This document shows, piece after piece, positions 11,516 to 22,309 of a DNA stretch of 64,000 nucleotides (positions are counted from its first letter, which is position 1; each line of letters opens with the position of its first letter). The stretch is from Colocasia esculenta (Eukaryota > Streptophyta > Magnoliopsida > Alismatales > Araceae). The stretch lies in assembly GCA_014218235.1 (NCBI GenBank), contig CM024766.1, positions 69,429,207 to 69,493,206 on the forward strand, read 5' to 3'. Below the pieces are notes generated by a model. That model was not told the DNA's origin. It was given only the letters and a program-made list of their open reading frames with translations, and ran no database searches. Made by a program: the position numbers and the translations under genes.

Positions 11516-12698
11516 ATGGCCTCCTCTTTGACCGGACGATCCACAGGCATGAACCCAGGAATTCTGAGTGAAGTTCCGGGGCACCTGAGCAACCGATTGG
11601 CCAACGGGGAGGTAAGATTTGATCATTCTGCTTCTACCTGGGTTAAAAACACCCCAAATACTTTTCTCACAACACCCCTCCCTCATGCAGGAAGTGCCTG
11701 CCTTCCCGAGCCAAGGCCAGGTGCGGGCCTTTTCTTGGCTCGTGAATCTGATGAACGCCATCGGGCTAGATATGCGAAGCTACATTGGCATGTGGAATTT
11801 GAATTTCATGGTGGTGCTGGTGAAGAATATGAAGGACATGTGGTGGGGATTTGATGCACTAGGGGCACTGGTGGAGAGATGGCACCCGCACACGCACACT
11901 TTTGTGTTCCAGGCGTTCAAGGCGAGTGTGCTGCTGGAGGAGGTGGAGCTTTTCCTGGGATGGAGGCGATGCCTGGAGTACGATGCAGCAACTCCTATCC
12001 TCCCGTGGGAAGATATTTTAGCAGACATCGTACAGGACAAGAAGGAGGTTTTGAGGATGATGAACAAGCATGGGATCTTCCTGAACTGGCTGGCCTGGTG
12101 GCTGATCCAGCATGCAAGGGAGATTGGCGGAGAGAGGGCGACCCGAGGACTGACACTCTGCCTGGCTGGGGTCTTCCTGTTCCCTACGAGTGGTGACTTC
12201 ATCCTTTATGAGCATGTGGGAATCCTGTCTCTGCTGTGGTGCAGGCAGTCACTTGCCCCTGCAGTGCTGGCACACCTGTACAGTTCGCTCACCACAATGA
12301 GCATAGGCAGACGCACATGCGGGAGCTTGTTTCTGCTTCAGGTATGGATGGAGGCTCACTTGAAGTTTGATTTTGTTGACCAGCAGCCTTCCCCCTCTAG
12401 AATCTTCCTTCGGAGCTCGGTGTACTGCAGCAGGGCATGGTATGAGCCGGAGAATGAGATCAAGTGCATGACAGTGCACTTGAAGGGCAGAGATGCTTGG
12501 CGCGATCACTTAGCCTACCTGGTAATGGATGACTTCATTGTGAGTCCAATTTTCATGAGGAGTATTGAATTCAGAGCTCAGACTAGGGAGGATAGAGATC
12601 TGTGGCTGATTAGATGGTGGTATACCAGCCACACCGGTGCCATTGTCAGCTTGGGATTCCACGGGAAATTCCCACTTCATCCAACTGCACCGACATGA
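11516..12698 (+). CDS. Element C aORF1: DUF7745-like protein, two exons
   Basis: This gene runs opposite to the element's pol. Exon 1 is 11516-11611 (ATG, 32 codons). The intron runs from GTAAGA at 11612 to GCAG at 11690. Exon 2 is 11691-12698, in the same phase, giving about 367 residues. The middle reads RWHPHTHTFVFQAFKASVLL followed by EEVELFLGW, resembling plant DUF7745-type or mobile-domain-like proteins (FWDP..FTF...LTPTLEEYE pattern). Element B has a homologous gene (39362-40783, minus) with its exon 1 junction in the same phase. After the stop, frame 12614-12880 continues with a basic stretch (GRKKLMKKAMKTRARYTMSK) suggestive of nuclear localisation, so one frameshift near 12660 may have shortened it. 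Biochemical function is unknown; the family name is from memory of similar plant sequences. Confidence 0.65.
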
Positions 12699-12880
12699 TA
12701 GTCACCGGGAGGAAGAAGCTAATGAAGAAGGCCATGAAGACTAGGGCAAGATACACAATGAGCAAGAAGGTGGGATTGGCGGTTCAGGAAAAACGGGAAG
12801 GCATCTGGAAATATGAAGAATTCAACGACACTATTCGTCCCATTTCTTGTGAATTTTATATGGCCCGTAGGGCAAAGTGA

Positions 12881-13478
12881 CGTATTTTCTGATTTCAAAT
12901 AAGTGTAACACAAAGCTTAGATGAATAAAAGTGATGATTTGCATTGTGTTTTATGGCTTGAATTGTGTGGAATTGAGTGTGCTGGGAGGATTGAGTGCGC
13001 AATGGTTAACGTCCAGATCGATGGCCGCTTACCAACAGAGAGGAATGTAGAAGTCCACACCTCACGCCGTCTATTTCAAAATTGGCATCCAACCAATGGC
13101 CGTCTACCATACTCCGAGGTCTGACACTGATGAGATGTTGGCGACAACAGACTAGCCGTTTATTGTACGTCAACGACCAAGTATGAACGTCCGGAAACGG
13201 TAAACGTCCAGATGTTGATGTCAATTTTGAAAAGAACAACTTTTACCAAACCAAGCGTTGTCGGCGCCATTTTGCCTTCTCCCAAGTGCCGGAGAACCCT
13301 TCATCTTCTCTCATCTTTTCCCTACACTCTCAAGCTTCATTCTTCTTCTACCTTCTTCTTCTTTGTTTTAAGCCCTCAAACCCCTTGACACTGCTTCTGA
13401 TGAGGACAAGGGGGAAACGCACTGTCCTCCAGTCTCGCCGCCAACCGGAGGAGGAGGAGGAGGTTGTTTGCGGCGGCA
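12881..13478 (+). other. Element C spacer between aORF1 and aORF2 with class II motifs
   Basis: The block 13005-13230 is packed with words such as AACGTCCA, GATGGCCGC, ACGCCGTC, GGCATCC, ATGGCCGTC, TACGTCAAC and AAACGTCC, roughly 20-25 bases apart. A pyrimidine-rich leader (13270-13390) precedes the aORF2 start. Element B has a class I cluster in the equivalent place (39095-39225). Confidence 0.6.
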
Positions 13479-13714
13479 ATGGACACGGCGGAGGAGAAAG
13501 AGGAAGAGTATGGGGCGGCGGCGGGAGGAGATGCATCGGAGGGGGAGGACACCACCGGAGACGATGGAGGAGGGGACAAGATGGAGGCAGAAGGGGCTCA
13601 CCATCACCCACGGCCCAAGGTAGGTTTCCCCTTACTTCAAAAACCTTGTGGAATGCATGGTTGTAACGAGTAGAAAGTGGGGTAAACAGAGGAGACTCTG
13701 TTGAGTTTGACAGG

Positions 13715-13905
13715 AACTTGACGTCCACATCGGTGGACGTTGAATTCCTATCAACGTCTATCCCCTTGACGTTCAGTTGAACTTGACGGCAAGGTTTTGG
13801 ACGCCTATAGAGGATCTAGACGGCCACCCATGGATGCTGATTCTACGTAAATGGCAGACCCTCGCCGCCAACTTCAGATTAACGGCAATCGATACTGACG
13901 CCAAA
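13715..13905. repeat. Class II motif cluster inside aORF2 intron 1 (element C)
   Basis: Words GACGTCCACATCGGTGGACG, CAACGTC, TTGACGTTC, TTGACGGC, GGACGCC, AGACGGCC, TCGCCGCC, TTAACGGC and TGACGCC lie about every 15-25 bases between the donor at 13620 and the acceptor at 13925. Intron 1 of the element B homologue holds a class I cluster instead. Confidence 0.75.
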
Positions 13906-16884
13906 TTTTTCTATTTTTTCTGCAGGGTAAGGGCCGAATGAGGAGCAGAGTAACATGGGACCTGTGTTGGGCATGGTACACGGCCCTACCGGAGGCCCAG
14001 CAGACCCGGATAGCCAGGATGGGGTTCGGGCACCTCCTATCGATAAGTCCATTCCACGTGGACGTACCATACTTAGAGGCCCTGAGGGAGCGATGGAAGG
14101 ATTACTGCAAGGCATTCATCATGCCTTGGGGGCACATGATACCTACGTTGGAGGACATAGCGTATCTGACGGGACTGCCGGTTCAGGGAGAGCTGGTGGT
14201 CGGACAGGAGAGGAGTGACTACCACGATCACATCATGGAGTTGCTGGGACCGGAGTTTGTAGCGGATAGGAGGAGGCCGATCCGGAGCATCCTGGTCGGA
14301 TCATTGTCTGAGGCGGTGGGGTTGAGAGGTAGGAGGAGAGGGTCCATGGAGACGCTGGAGGAGTTTTACACTGGAGTGCGGGGAGCACTGGACCTGGGTG
14401 ATAGGAGTGAGGAGAGGTCTGTCAGGATTTTCATCGCATACCTCTTCGGGTGCCTTTTGTTCGTGACGCAGTCATCCTAGATGAACTGCAAGTTCGTGTT
14501 GCTACTGAGGGACTTGGCGTAGACACGACGATATGCATGGGGTGCCGCGATGCTAGGACATCTGTTCTCCCTTCTTCCTAGCAGTTCGCGGCGCTCTCAG
14601 AGCACCGGGGGTTTCACCCCCTTTCTACAGGTATGCCTTTTCGTTAATGCTCGTCATTGAATTTTAAATTGATTAAATTGTCTGACTGACATTCTTTTGT
14701 TGCCTTGCAGATCTGGGGATACACCCGCTTTCCCATGGGGCGCGGGACAGAGAGAGAGGGGAGCCAGGCCTTGGTGCCCCTCATGGCCCGATGGGATGTG
14801 GCGCCGGACTAGCGGGTAGCTGACCGACGAGCCGAGGACATGCGGGTGGCGCTGGACCACTACCCTCACGACCAGGTATGAATTTCAACTAGTTCTCCTT
14901 CTTTCCAATTGCTTTCAATTTCCACTTGGGATGTGACTAATCAGTGTTCTCTGCTTGCAGGTGGTGTGGACCCCATATGCAGGGGAGGTGGATGCCGCCC
15001 ACCCAGCGGTGGCAGCAGGTCGACCTTTGTTTGACCGCCACCTGCTCCTGCTCTGCCTGGGGACCTGCAAGGTCCTCTATGTAGAGCTCATGGTGTGGAC
15101 TCTAGGCTGGCACCAGCCGGCCATGGAGGTACCGTCCCTAGGCAGAGAGGGGGCACTGTAGCAACCTGAATTTTTGTGAAATAATAATAATAATAATAAT
15201 AATAATTAAAACCTAGCTAAATTGATATTTAAATGAAAGGAGCATTAAATAAAGCCCATTAAATGGAAAAGAGTAATGGGCTTTGTTTAATGGATCCTCT
15301 AGAAATTTATTGGGTCAAAAATATGAATTTACAAAGGGAGAATAATAAGAAAATACCCTAAATTCGGAGTTTAATTATCTCCTAATTGGAAAGGGGTTAT
15401 TAAAGCAATAAAAGTGGCAATTATAGTTGGAATTGGATTCCTAAACCTACCCCATATAGTCTAGCACGAATTTAGATACTATCTAAACCCAATTAGAGAT
15501 TGGAAAGCAAGAGAGGAAAGGTGGAGTTAGGAAATCTCGGAATTAAGAGGAATTTGAGTAGTAGTAGGAATAGGAACTTGTATTTATATAAATACACCTC
15601 TTAAATCCTCATGGCCGGCCCTAGCTCATGCAAAAGGGTTCTTGGAGGTGGAGAAGAGGCCAAGGAGGAGGAGAAATCGAGGAGAGGAAGATCCATCAAG
15701 CTTCTTCCTTCATTCTTGGAGTTCTAAGTCCTAGAAGATAAATCAAGTCAAAGGTAGACATTCTCACGAGCAATACTCAATTAAATCCATCTGTAGATTG
15801 TTCCATACATCAGGAACAAAAGCCCTCTTGTTTCACTCTTTTTCATCGAGCCAATCTTTTGTTCTTGATTTTAGAAGATCTGCAAACATGATAACCCCGA
15901 GACATCATGTTTAATTCTTATCTCCTAGTACACTTGATCCCATGCTACGAAATTTTTATTGTAAATACTTGATCTTGTTAGGGATCTTTTGACCCCGAAA
16001 GCCCTAATTTCTGTTGAGCATGTTACTCGAATTAAATCCATCTTGCTCCCTGTATCATGTTCTATGTTACTCGTTCTTGTTCATTCTCAACCATGTTCAA
16101 ACCATGCTCTCTCTCGAATTCCTAATTACTGGAAGTACTCTCGCATGTTTAGTTCCATTTGCCACTGATTTCGTGATTTTTCATCATGTATATAATTAGT
16201 TATGAATTTCTAAGTGACCCTATATCAAAATTTGAATGTTCTGGTCCGTAATCCAATGTCTGGTCTGACTCCTATCAGAGTCAGGCGCAGACCACCAGAT
16301 CGCGACTGCCCGATATGTCACCTTCTAGGGTCTGATTGCGACAGCCTACCCGTCGCGATGAAGAAGGCGATAGGTAAGCCGTCGCGTTTCCAGTACCTGA
16401 TTCTCAAGCCCGTCGGGACACCTCTTCTTATCGCATTCTGAACGCGACAGGAGACCCCATCGCGTTCTGGCCGCCTTAACAGACAGCCCTGTCGCAACCC
16501 ATACAGGACCCTGTCGCTACCTGCCCTACCCCTGTCGCAATCCTTACTGGCCTATGTCGCCTTCACATGTTTTTGATGAAAACCCATAAAAATTATTGCT
16601 CTCATTTTCTAAAATATTCTTACGCCCTTTTAACAGTCACACATGCGGTAAAAACACCTGTTTTAAAATGTAGGCATATTAAATGCTTTCAAATACATAT
16701 TCACGACTTCTTTGCTATCTATGATTTCTCTTACACATGCACACACATGAACCATCCATATATGGCTGAAATCTGGCATAAAATATCTCATAATGTATCG
16801 AGTAATTTATTGCAATAAAGTATATTAATTGCCCTATTTTAAAGGACTTGTATTCGTTTTCTTGCGTTGTTTATATACCGATAT

Positions 16885-17075
16885 CGACGCTCCACTGTTC
16901 TAGAATTCCTCTAGAACGTCGAGCACCTGTTTTTACATACACACTTTACTTGGCTTGTGGTGAACTCTCCGTCGAATATTCCTTTCGCCGGACTAGTGAA
17001 CCCTTGTTCAAGACCTCCGTAAGTCTCCTCTGATCATGGATTCCCACATGGTCGACGAGCCGGTTGTACCCTAAC
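16885..17075 (+). other. Leader RNA hairpin module, element A
   Basis: Stem-loop 1 has perfect 8-bp arms at 16897-16904 and 16910-16917 around ATTCC, with an outer 5-bp pairing 16885-16889 with 16917-16921. Stem-loop 2 has arms 16969-16976 and 16984-16991 (7 of 8 pairs) around TATTCCT. CTCCGTAAGTC follows at 17015-17025. Stem-loop 3 has arms 17032-17038 and 17047-17053 around GATTCCCA. GCCGGTTGTACCC closes the module. Elements B and C have collinear versions in their leaders. Confidence 0.7.
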
Positions 17076-17539
17076 ACCCCATTACACCTTTAGGGATCGA
17101 TATGATCCAAACGGCTATTAGAAGTTCGTTCTTACCTTGAATCACGTCGAACCTCTGGACTTGTGCATAACATGGCCAGCGGGAAGATCGTGAATCCCAC
17201 CTGACTGCCAATACGATGTGCGCGTGTTGTGCAACTGTTACTATCGCCTGTTTACTCGTCGCATTACGTGCAATGTCCACTAGCTCTCTTCTGTACTCTA
17301 CTCGCTCGTCAATTTTCATTCGCTCTACAATCTCGTCTATTCATCTAGTGCTCTCATCTACTTCTTGGTACTCTATATTGGCCATTGACTGATTGTCTAA
17401 AAATAAACAATATAACCAATGCCTGGCAATATATAAAGGGCCCGATCTGGTCCTAGGATGTGCGCCCGAAAGTGCTAGTGCCCATGGGAGTTAAATGATC
17501 AGAGTGTTTGGCATTACACTCAAGTGCTATCTATCTCGA

Positions 17540-17770
17540 CTATCTATATGACAATCAAAACACAAAACGTGCTATACTCTCTCGATGTCTAGAATGACAA
17601 ACAAGTGCTATACTCGTCGTGCTATTACCATACTTGTGCTAGTTGTGCTATGGCCATCCTGCTATTCGTGCTATATTCGATACTTGTGCTATTTTTGGAA
17701 ACTATACTCGATCTCGTGCTATTGTGCTATCCTATGACATGTGTGCTATCTCTTGCTATATTTTGACTCT
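17540..17770 (+). repeat. GTGCTAT word array in element A LTR
   Basis: The heptamer GTGCTAT and close variants recur many times in about 230 bases, irregularly spaced. The array is kept in A' (about 44058-44290) and in the second part of the A 3' LTR (about 49738-49970). It lies downstream of the TATA box, hence in the transcribed part of the LTR. Confidence 0.8.
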
Positions 17771-18206
17771 CTTGTACCTGCTATCTTTAGATACTCTGCC
17801 ATTAAATGCGTTAATTATTTAAAGCCTGCTTGAGCCTGAGATTTAAGTCCTACTGGGCGTTATCGCTCACCCTACGTTATTTGATGTTGTGTTCTCAGGT
17901 GAGACCGAGGATGACACATACACTCACGAGGAGGGAATGACCAAGAGTGAAGCCAGGAAGTACCCTCGAGTCATTATGTTATCTTAGAGTTGTAGTTAGT
18001 TATTTCCTTTTATTGCAATGTAATTGGGCCCTATAGAATGGCTCTGATAGTAGTGGTTGTAACTAGACATTTGAAAAGTTATTAATGAGAAAGATTTGCT
18101 TTAGTATATTCAATGTGCAATGGTTTGATGTCTAGTACTCGCTCTATACCTTTTCTTGCAACTGCCTTCGCGCTCCGATATTCCGCATCGGGGCGTGACA
18201 GTTTTG

Positions 18207-18219
18207 TGGTATCAGAGCC
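18207..18219 (+). other. Element A primer binding site (initiator Met tRNA type)
   Basis: TGGTATCAGAGCC begins six bases after the 5' LTR end. This is the standard primer site complementary to the 3' end of plant initiator methionine tRNA, used by many chromoviruses and Copia elements. It fixes the LTR boundary and the + orientation. Confidence 0.9.
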
Positions 18220-18220
18220 T

Positions 18221-18576
18221 AGGTTATTCTTAGTACAAGATGATCTAGGTTAACCTGCCTCGACTAGAGTCAATGATCCCACCTATGTGAGTTGTGGTTA
18301 GAGCCAAGGGTAACTTGTTAAAATAAACTCACACACGCACAAATTAAACTTTTAATCAGCATTATAACTATCAAACTATTTTGTAGGAACTAAACAGCTA
18401 CAATGACTGTAGAACGTGCCTAAATGAGAGGCATGCAACAGTCCCTCCAGGAATTGACTCGGGCCATACTATAAGCCACCCAGTAAGGCGGTGGTAACCG
18501 TGGAGGGAACCAACCAGGTGCAGGAGAGCTGCATTGAAATTTCAGGGGTCTGAACCCACCTAGGTTCAGTGGGTCT
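18221..18576 (+). other. Element A leader and decayed gag N-terminus
   Basis: About 355 bases lie between the primer site and the open gag frame. From about 18420 fragments of a gag N-terminus can be followed (MQQSLQELTRA, then a proline and glycine-rich stretch ending LNPPRFSG), with several in-frame stops. The original gag start was therefore upstream of 18577. Confidence 0.5.
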
Positions 18577-19380
18577 ATGGATCCAGATGAAGCGGAGCAC
18601 TGGCTAAAGGAAACGGAAAGGATCTTCCGTGTAATGCAATGTGCGGACGGAGACAAACTCCTATTAGCAACATTCCAACTGGAGAAGGATGCCCGCGCAT
18701 GGTGGGAGTCCGTGGAAGCCACAAAAGCTAACGACCAATTTACTTGGGCCGAATTTAAGGAAGCTTATAATGCTAAGTACTTCTCTGAACGAGTACAGGA
18801 AAAGAAAGCTGCTGAATTCGCTGCTCTTAAACAGCGAAGCCTGACAGTAGCAGAATATGAAGCCCAGTTTTCTAGACTGGCAAAATATGCTGCACATCTG
18901 ATCAACACTGAGAAAATGAAGGCTAAGCGCTTTCTAAATGGCCTTAAGCCTCAGTACATTACTCAACTGGCGCCACTCGACATACAAACTTATGTCGAGA
19001 TGGTTAAGAAGGCCCAGCTACTAGAAGACGCTACGGACTTCACTGACTGTATCAAGGGGAAGTTCGTAAAGAAAGAAATGACATTGGGACCAGCATCTAC
19101 CAAGCCGACCAACAGCAAAAAGTGTCCTTTCCACCCAACTGAGGGATCTAGCCAAGATAGGAAACCCAAGGTCTTCATCCCCAACACTCCAGAAAAAGGT
19201 AACTGGAAGCACTGTGATAAACCTGGACACACCACTGATGAGTGCTGGAGGAATGCCGGAGCGTGTCTGCGCTGTGGAAGTCATGAACATCGCATACCTG
19301 AGTGCCCGATGCTGAAAGAAAATGAGAAGTGCAGTGCTATGCCTAAGAAACAGGGCAAGCTGCAAGCCCTGCATAATTGA
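18577..19380 (+). pseudogene. Element A gag (capsid and nucleocapsid), N-terminally truncated
   Basis: A 267-residue open frame starts MDPDEAEHWLKETERIF, the capsid region of Tekay-type gag. The core ARAWWESVEAT..FTWAEFKEAYNAKYFSE and YEAQFSRLAKYA are typical. Two zinc knuckles follow near residues 207-245: CDKPGHTTDEC and CLRCGSHEHRIPEC. A TGA at 19378 separates it from protease. Gag would package the element RNA in virus-like particles. The true start lies upstream behind stops. Confidence 0.88.
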
Positions 19381-19401
19381 AAAACCATCGAGGAAGGTGG
19401 C

Positions 19402-19878
19402 GTGGTAGAAGGTACCCTGCAAGTCTTTTCTTTTCCAGAATTTGTGTTATTTGATACTGGAGCTACTCATTCATTTATATCTCAACACTTTGCTGACACC
19501 CTTACTGCAAAACCTACAACCATGGGTTGTGAATTCTCTGTCACAACACCCTTGGGGGAGAAGGAGAAACTAAACCAATACTTTCCATCTGCCGATGTAA
19601 TGATCAGAGACCATAACCTAAAGGCCGACCTGGTATGTATGTCCATGAAAGGGTGTGATGTCATATTGGGATCCGACTGGTTGTCCACATATGGGGCAAG
19701 CGTCGATTGTAAGAAAGGAAGGGTGACGTTTAGTGACTTTCCTAAATTAGCATTCATTGGGATTAGACATAAGAAGCGGATGTCTCTAGTCTCCGCCTTA
19801 AAAGCCCATAACATGATAAGGAAAGGATGTTTTGCTTTCCTTGCGGCCGTCATAGTCGAAAGAAGGGTTCAAAAATAG
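19402..19878 (+). pseudogene. Element A aspartic protease
   Basis: The frame carries LFDTGATHSFIS with the catalytic Asp at residue 18, and CDVILGSDWL, the second conserved protease block. It should process the Gag-Pol polyprotein. It is separated from gag by a stop and from RT by a frameshift between about 19878 and 19970, where PDVFPEDLPE is read in another frame. Confidence 0.88.
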
Positions 19879-19969
19879 AAGACATCCACATAGTCCAGGA
19901 CTACCCAGATGTATTCCCTGAAGACTTACCCGAGTTCCCCCTGAACGTGACGTCAACTTCGCCATTGAG

Positions 19970-21502
19970 TTGACTCCTGGAGCTGCCCCGGTATCGCGTC
20001 AACCGTACCGGATGTCGCCTGCCGAATTGAAAGAACTAAAAGCACAACTGATGGAGCTGCTAGAGAAGGGGTTCATCAGACCAAGTACCTCCCCTTGGGG
20101 AGCACCTGTGCTATTCGTCAAGAAGAAGGATGGGTCGATGAGACTATGCATCGACTATCGTCAACTCAACCAATTGACCATCAAGAACAAGTACCCATTG
20201 CCTAGGGTCGATGAACTATTCGACCAGATATCTGGAGCCCAATACTTCTCCAAGATCGACCTTCGATCTGGTTATCATCAAATGAGGATCAAGGATGACG
20301 ATATCTTCAAAACGGCTTTCAGGAGCAGGTATGGACATTACGAATTTGTTGTTATGCCTTTTGGTCTAACCAATGCTCCTGCAGCCTTTATGCAACTCAT
20401 GAATAGCATATATCGGCCATACCTTGACAAATTTGTGGTCGTCTTCATCGACGATATCCTCATATATTCAAAGACCAAGGAAGATCATGAAGAACACTTG
20501 AGGACCGCACTGCAAGTCTTACGAGACAACAAACTATATGCAAAATTAAGCAAGTGCGAGTTCTGGATCGAAGAAGTGTCTTTCTTGGGCCATGTCATCT
20601 CAAAGGATGGCATCTCTGTTGATCCCTCCAAAGTCGAAGATGTACTCAACTGGGAGAGACCAACCAACATCACCGAGATAAGAAGCTTCCTAGGACTGGC
20701 TGGCTACTACAGACGGTTCATCAAGGACTTCTCAAGGATCGCTGTTCCTCTCACGCATCTGACACGAAAGGAGAATCCATACTCCTGGAGTAAAGAGTGT
20801 GAGAAGAGTTTCCAAACTCTCAAAGACTGCCTTACCTCAGCACCCGTTCTTGCTCTACCAGTAGACGGAGAAAGTTTCTCTGTCTATACTGATGCCTCAG
20901 GAATTGGGCTAGGCTGTGTACTAATGCAAAAGGAGAAGGTCATCGCCTATTCCTCAAGGCAATTGAAGACGCATGAATTCAACTACCCTGTGCATGACTT
21001 TGAGTTGGCTGTCGTGGTCTTCGCATTAAAAATCTGGAGGCACTATCTCTATGGTGAGCAATTCACCATCTATTCAGATCATAAAAGTCTAAAGTACCTA
21101 TTCTCCCAGAAAGAACTCAACATGAGGCAGAGAAGATGGTTAGAATATCTAAAAGACTTCGATTTCAACATCCAGTACCATCCAGGTAAGGGAAACGCCG
21201 TGGCTGATGCTCTTAGTAGAAAGCCAATGGCATCTATTTCAAGTCTAGTCCTTGGCAAGATGCAATTACTTGAACAATTCGCGAGGCTAGACTTAAATAT
21301 TGAACATAGGGATGATCATGTTTTGATTGCCAATCTCAAGATCCAATCCGATCTCCTGGAGGAAATCAAGATGCAACAGGACAACGATCCATTCTTGGTT
21401 CGTGTCAAGGAAACCTTAGTGGATAGACCGGATTTTGCCATGACTGAAGATGGAAGGTTAGTATTCCAAGGGAGAACTTGTGTCCCAGAAACGAAGCTCT
21501 AA
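19970..21502 (+). pseudogene. Element A reverse transcriptase and RNase H
   Basis: This is the longest intact frame of element A, 510 residues. RT motifs in order: LFVKKKDGSMRLCIDYRQLN, KIDLRSGYHQ (catalytic Asp near residue 97), VMPFGLTNAPAAF and VVFIDDILIYS (Asp pair 161-162). RNase H follows, with YTDASGIGLG near residue 305 and YSDHKSLKYL near 368, then the tether HPGKGNAVADALSRK. It copies element RNA into DNA and degrades the template. The frame breaks near 21490 before the integrase zinc region. Confidence 0.94.
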
Positions 21503-21774
21503 AAAGGAAACTAATGGATGAAGCTCATCAAACTAAGTACACTATTCATCCAGGAGGTACCAAAATGTATCAAGACATGAAAAGAACATTTTGGTGGCCG
21601 AATATGAAGAGGGAAGTAGCCGAGCATGTAGCTCATTGCCTCACATGTCAACAAGTGAAGGCAGAACATATGCGCCCTGTGGGTGCTCAGACCACTAGAT
21701 ATCCCAGAATGGAAGTGGGAAAGCATTGGCATGGACTTCATCATGGGTTTACCCAGAACTCGTGGTGGACTTGA
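21478..21774 (+). pseudogene. Element A integrase zinc-binding region
   Basis: The frame includes IHPGGTKMYQDMKRTFWWP and HVAHCLTCQQVK, the HHCC-type N-terminal domain of Ty3 integrases. It overlaps the end of the RT frame by frameshift and breaks again near 21690, after which the catalytic core is in another frame. Confidence 0.88.
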
Positions 21775-22309
21775 CGCCATATGGGTCATCGTTGACCGGT
21801 TGACCAAATCTGCGCACTTCTTACCCATAAAGAGTACATGGTCTGTGGAGGTGCTAGCTGCATTATATGTCAAGGAGATCGTGTGGTTGCACGGTATTCC
21901 GTCATCTATTATCTCAGATCGAGATCCAAGGTTCACCTCTCATTTTTGGAAAGGTCTGCAAACTGCCCTTGGTACGAAGCTTAATTTTAGTACTGCCTTT
22001 CACCCGCAGACTGATGGGCAAACTGAGAGGACAAATCAAATTGTAGAAGACATGTTAAGAGCCTGCATTATAGATTTCAATGGTCATTGGAATGAACACT
22101 TACCCTTGATTGAGTTCGCATATAACAATAGTTACCAGGCGAGTATTAAAATGACACCATTTGAAGCACTTTATGGTAGGAATTGTAGATCTCCTGTGTG
22201 CTGGAATGAAGTGGGAGAACAACAATGGTTTGGACCTGACATGGTACAAAGTACAACCCGGGATATACAGATGATACGAGATCGACTCAAGATTGCTCAG
22301 TCTAGATAG
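21683..22309 (+). pseudogene. Element A integrase catalytic core
   Basis: The D,D,E triad is visible: Asp18 in GMDFIMGLPR, Asp79 in IISDRDPRF and Glu115 in TDGQTERTNQ. FEALYGRNCRSPVCW follows, as in other Tekay/Del elements. A TAG at 22307-22309 ends the frame in mid-protein; coding resumes immediately in the same region with the GPY/F part. It would join element cDNA to host DNA with a 5-bp duplication, matching the TSDs seen. Confidence 0.92.

Larger units (their letters stand above)
15157..18200 (+). mobile_element. Element A 5' LTR
   Basis: This 3044-bp LTR has an AAT microsatellite at about 15180-15207. A TATA box TATATAAAT lies at 15586-15594, so RNA would start near 15615. A degenerate class I motif cluster lies at 16310-16565. 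A hairpin module with ATTCC loops lies at 16885-17075. A dense GTGCTAT word array lies at 17540-17770, and an AGGTGAGA block at 17897-17904 after a pyrimidine tract. It ends GGCGTGACA. No gene was recognised inside. Confidence 0.95.

Noticed and set aside
13286..13666. Alternative aORF2 first exon starting at ATG 13400 (MRTRGKRTVLQSRR)
   Set aside because: Its frame does not join exon 2 in phase; the frame from ATG 13479 does and its PRPK end resembles IGPKK of element B, though the choice is not certain.
16310..16565. Class I motifs as terminal inverted repeats of small DNA transposons
   Set aside because: Pairs are only about 20-30 bases long, contiguous and lack flanking duplications; they recur at fixed LTR positions.
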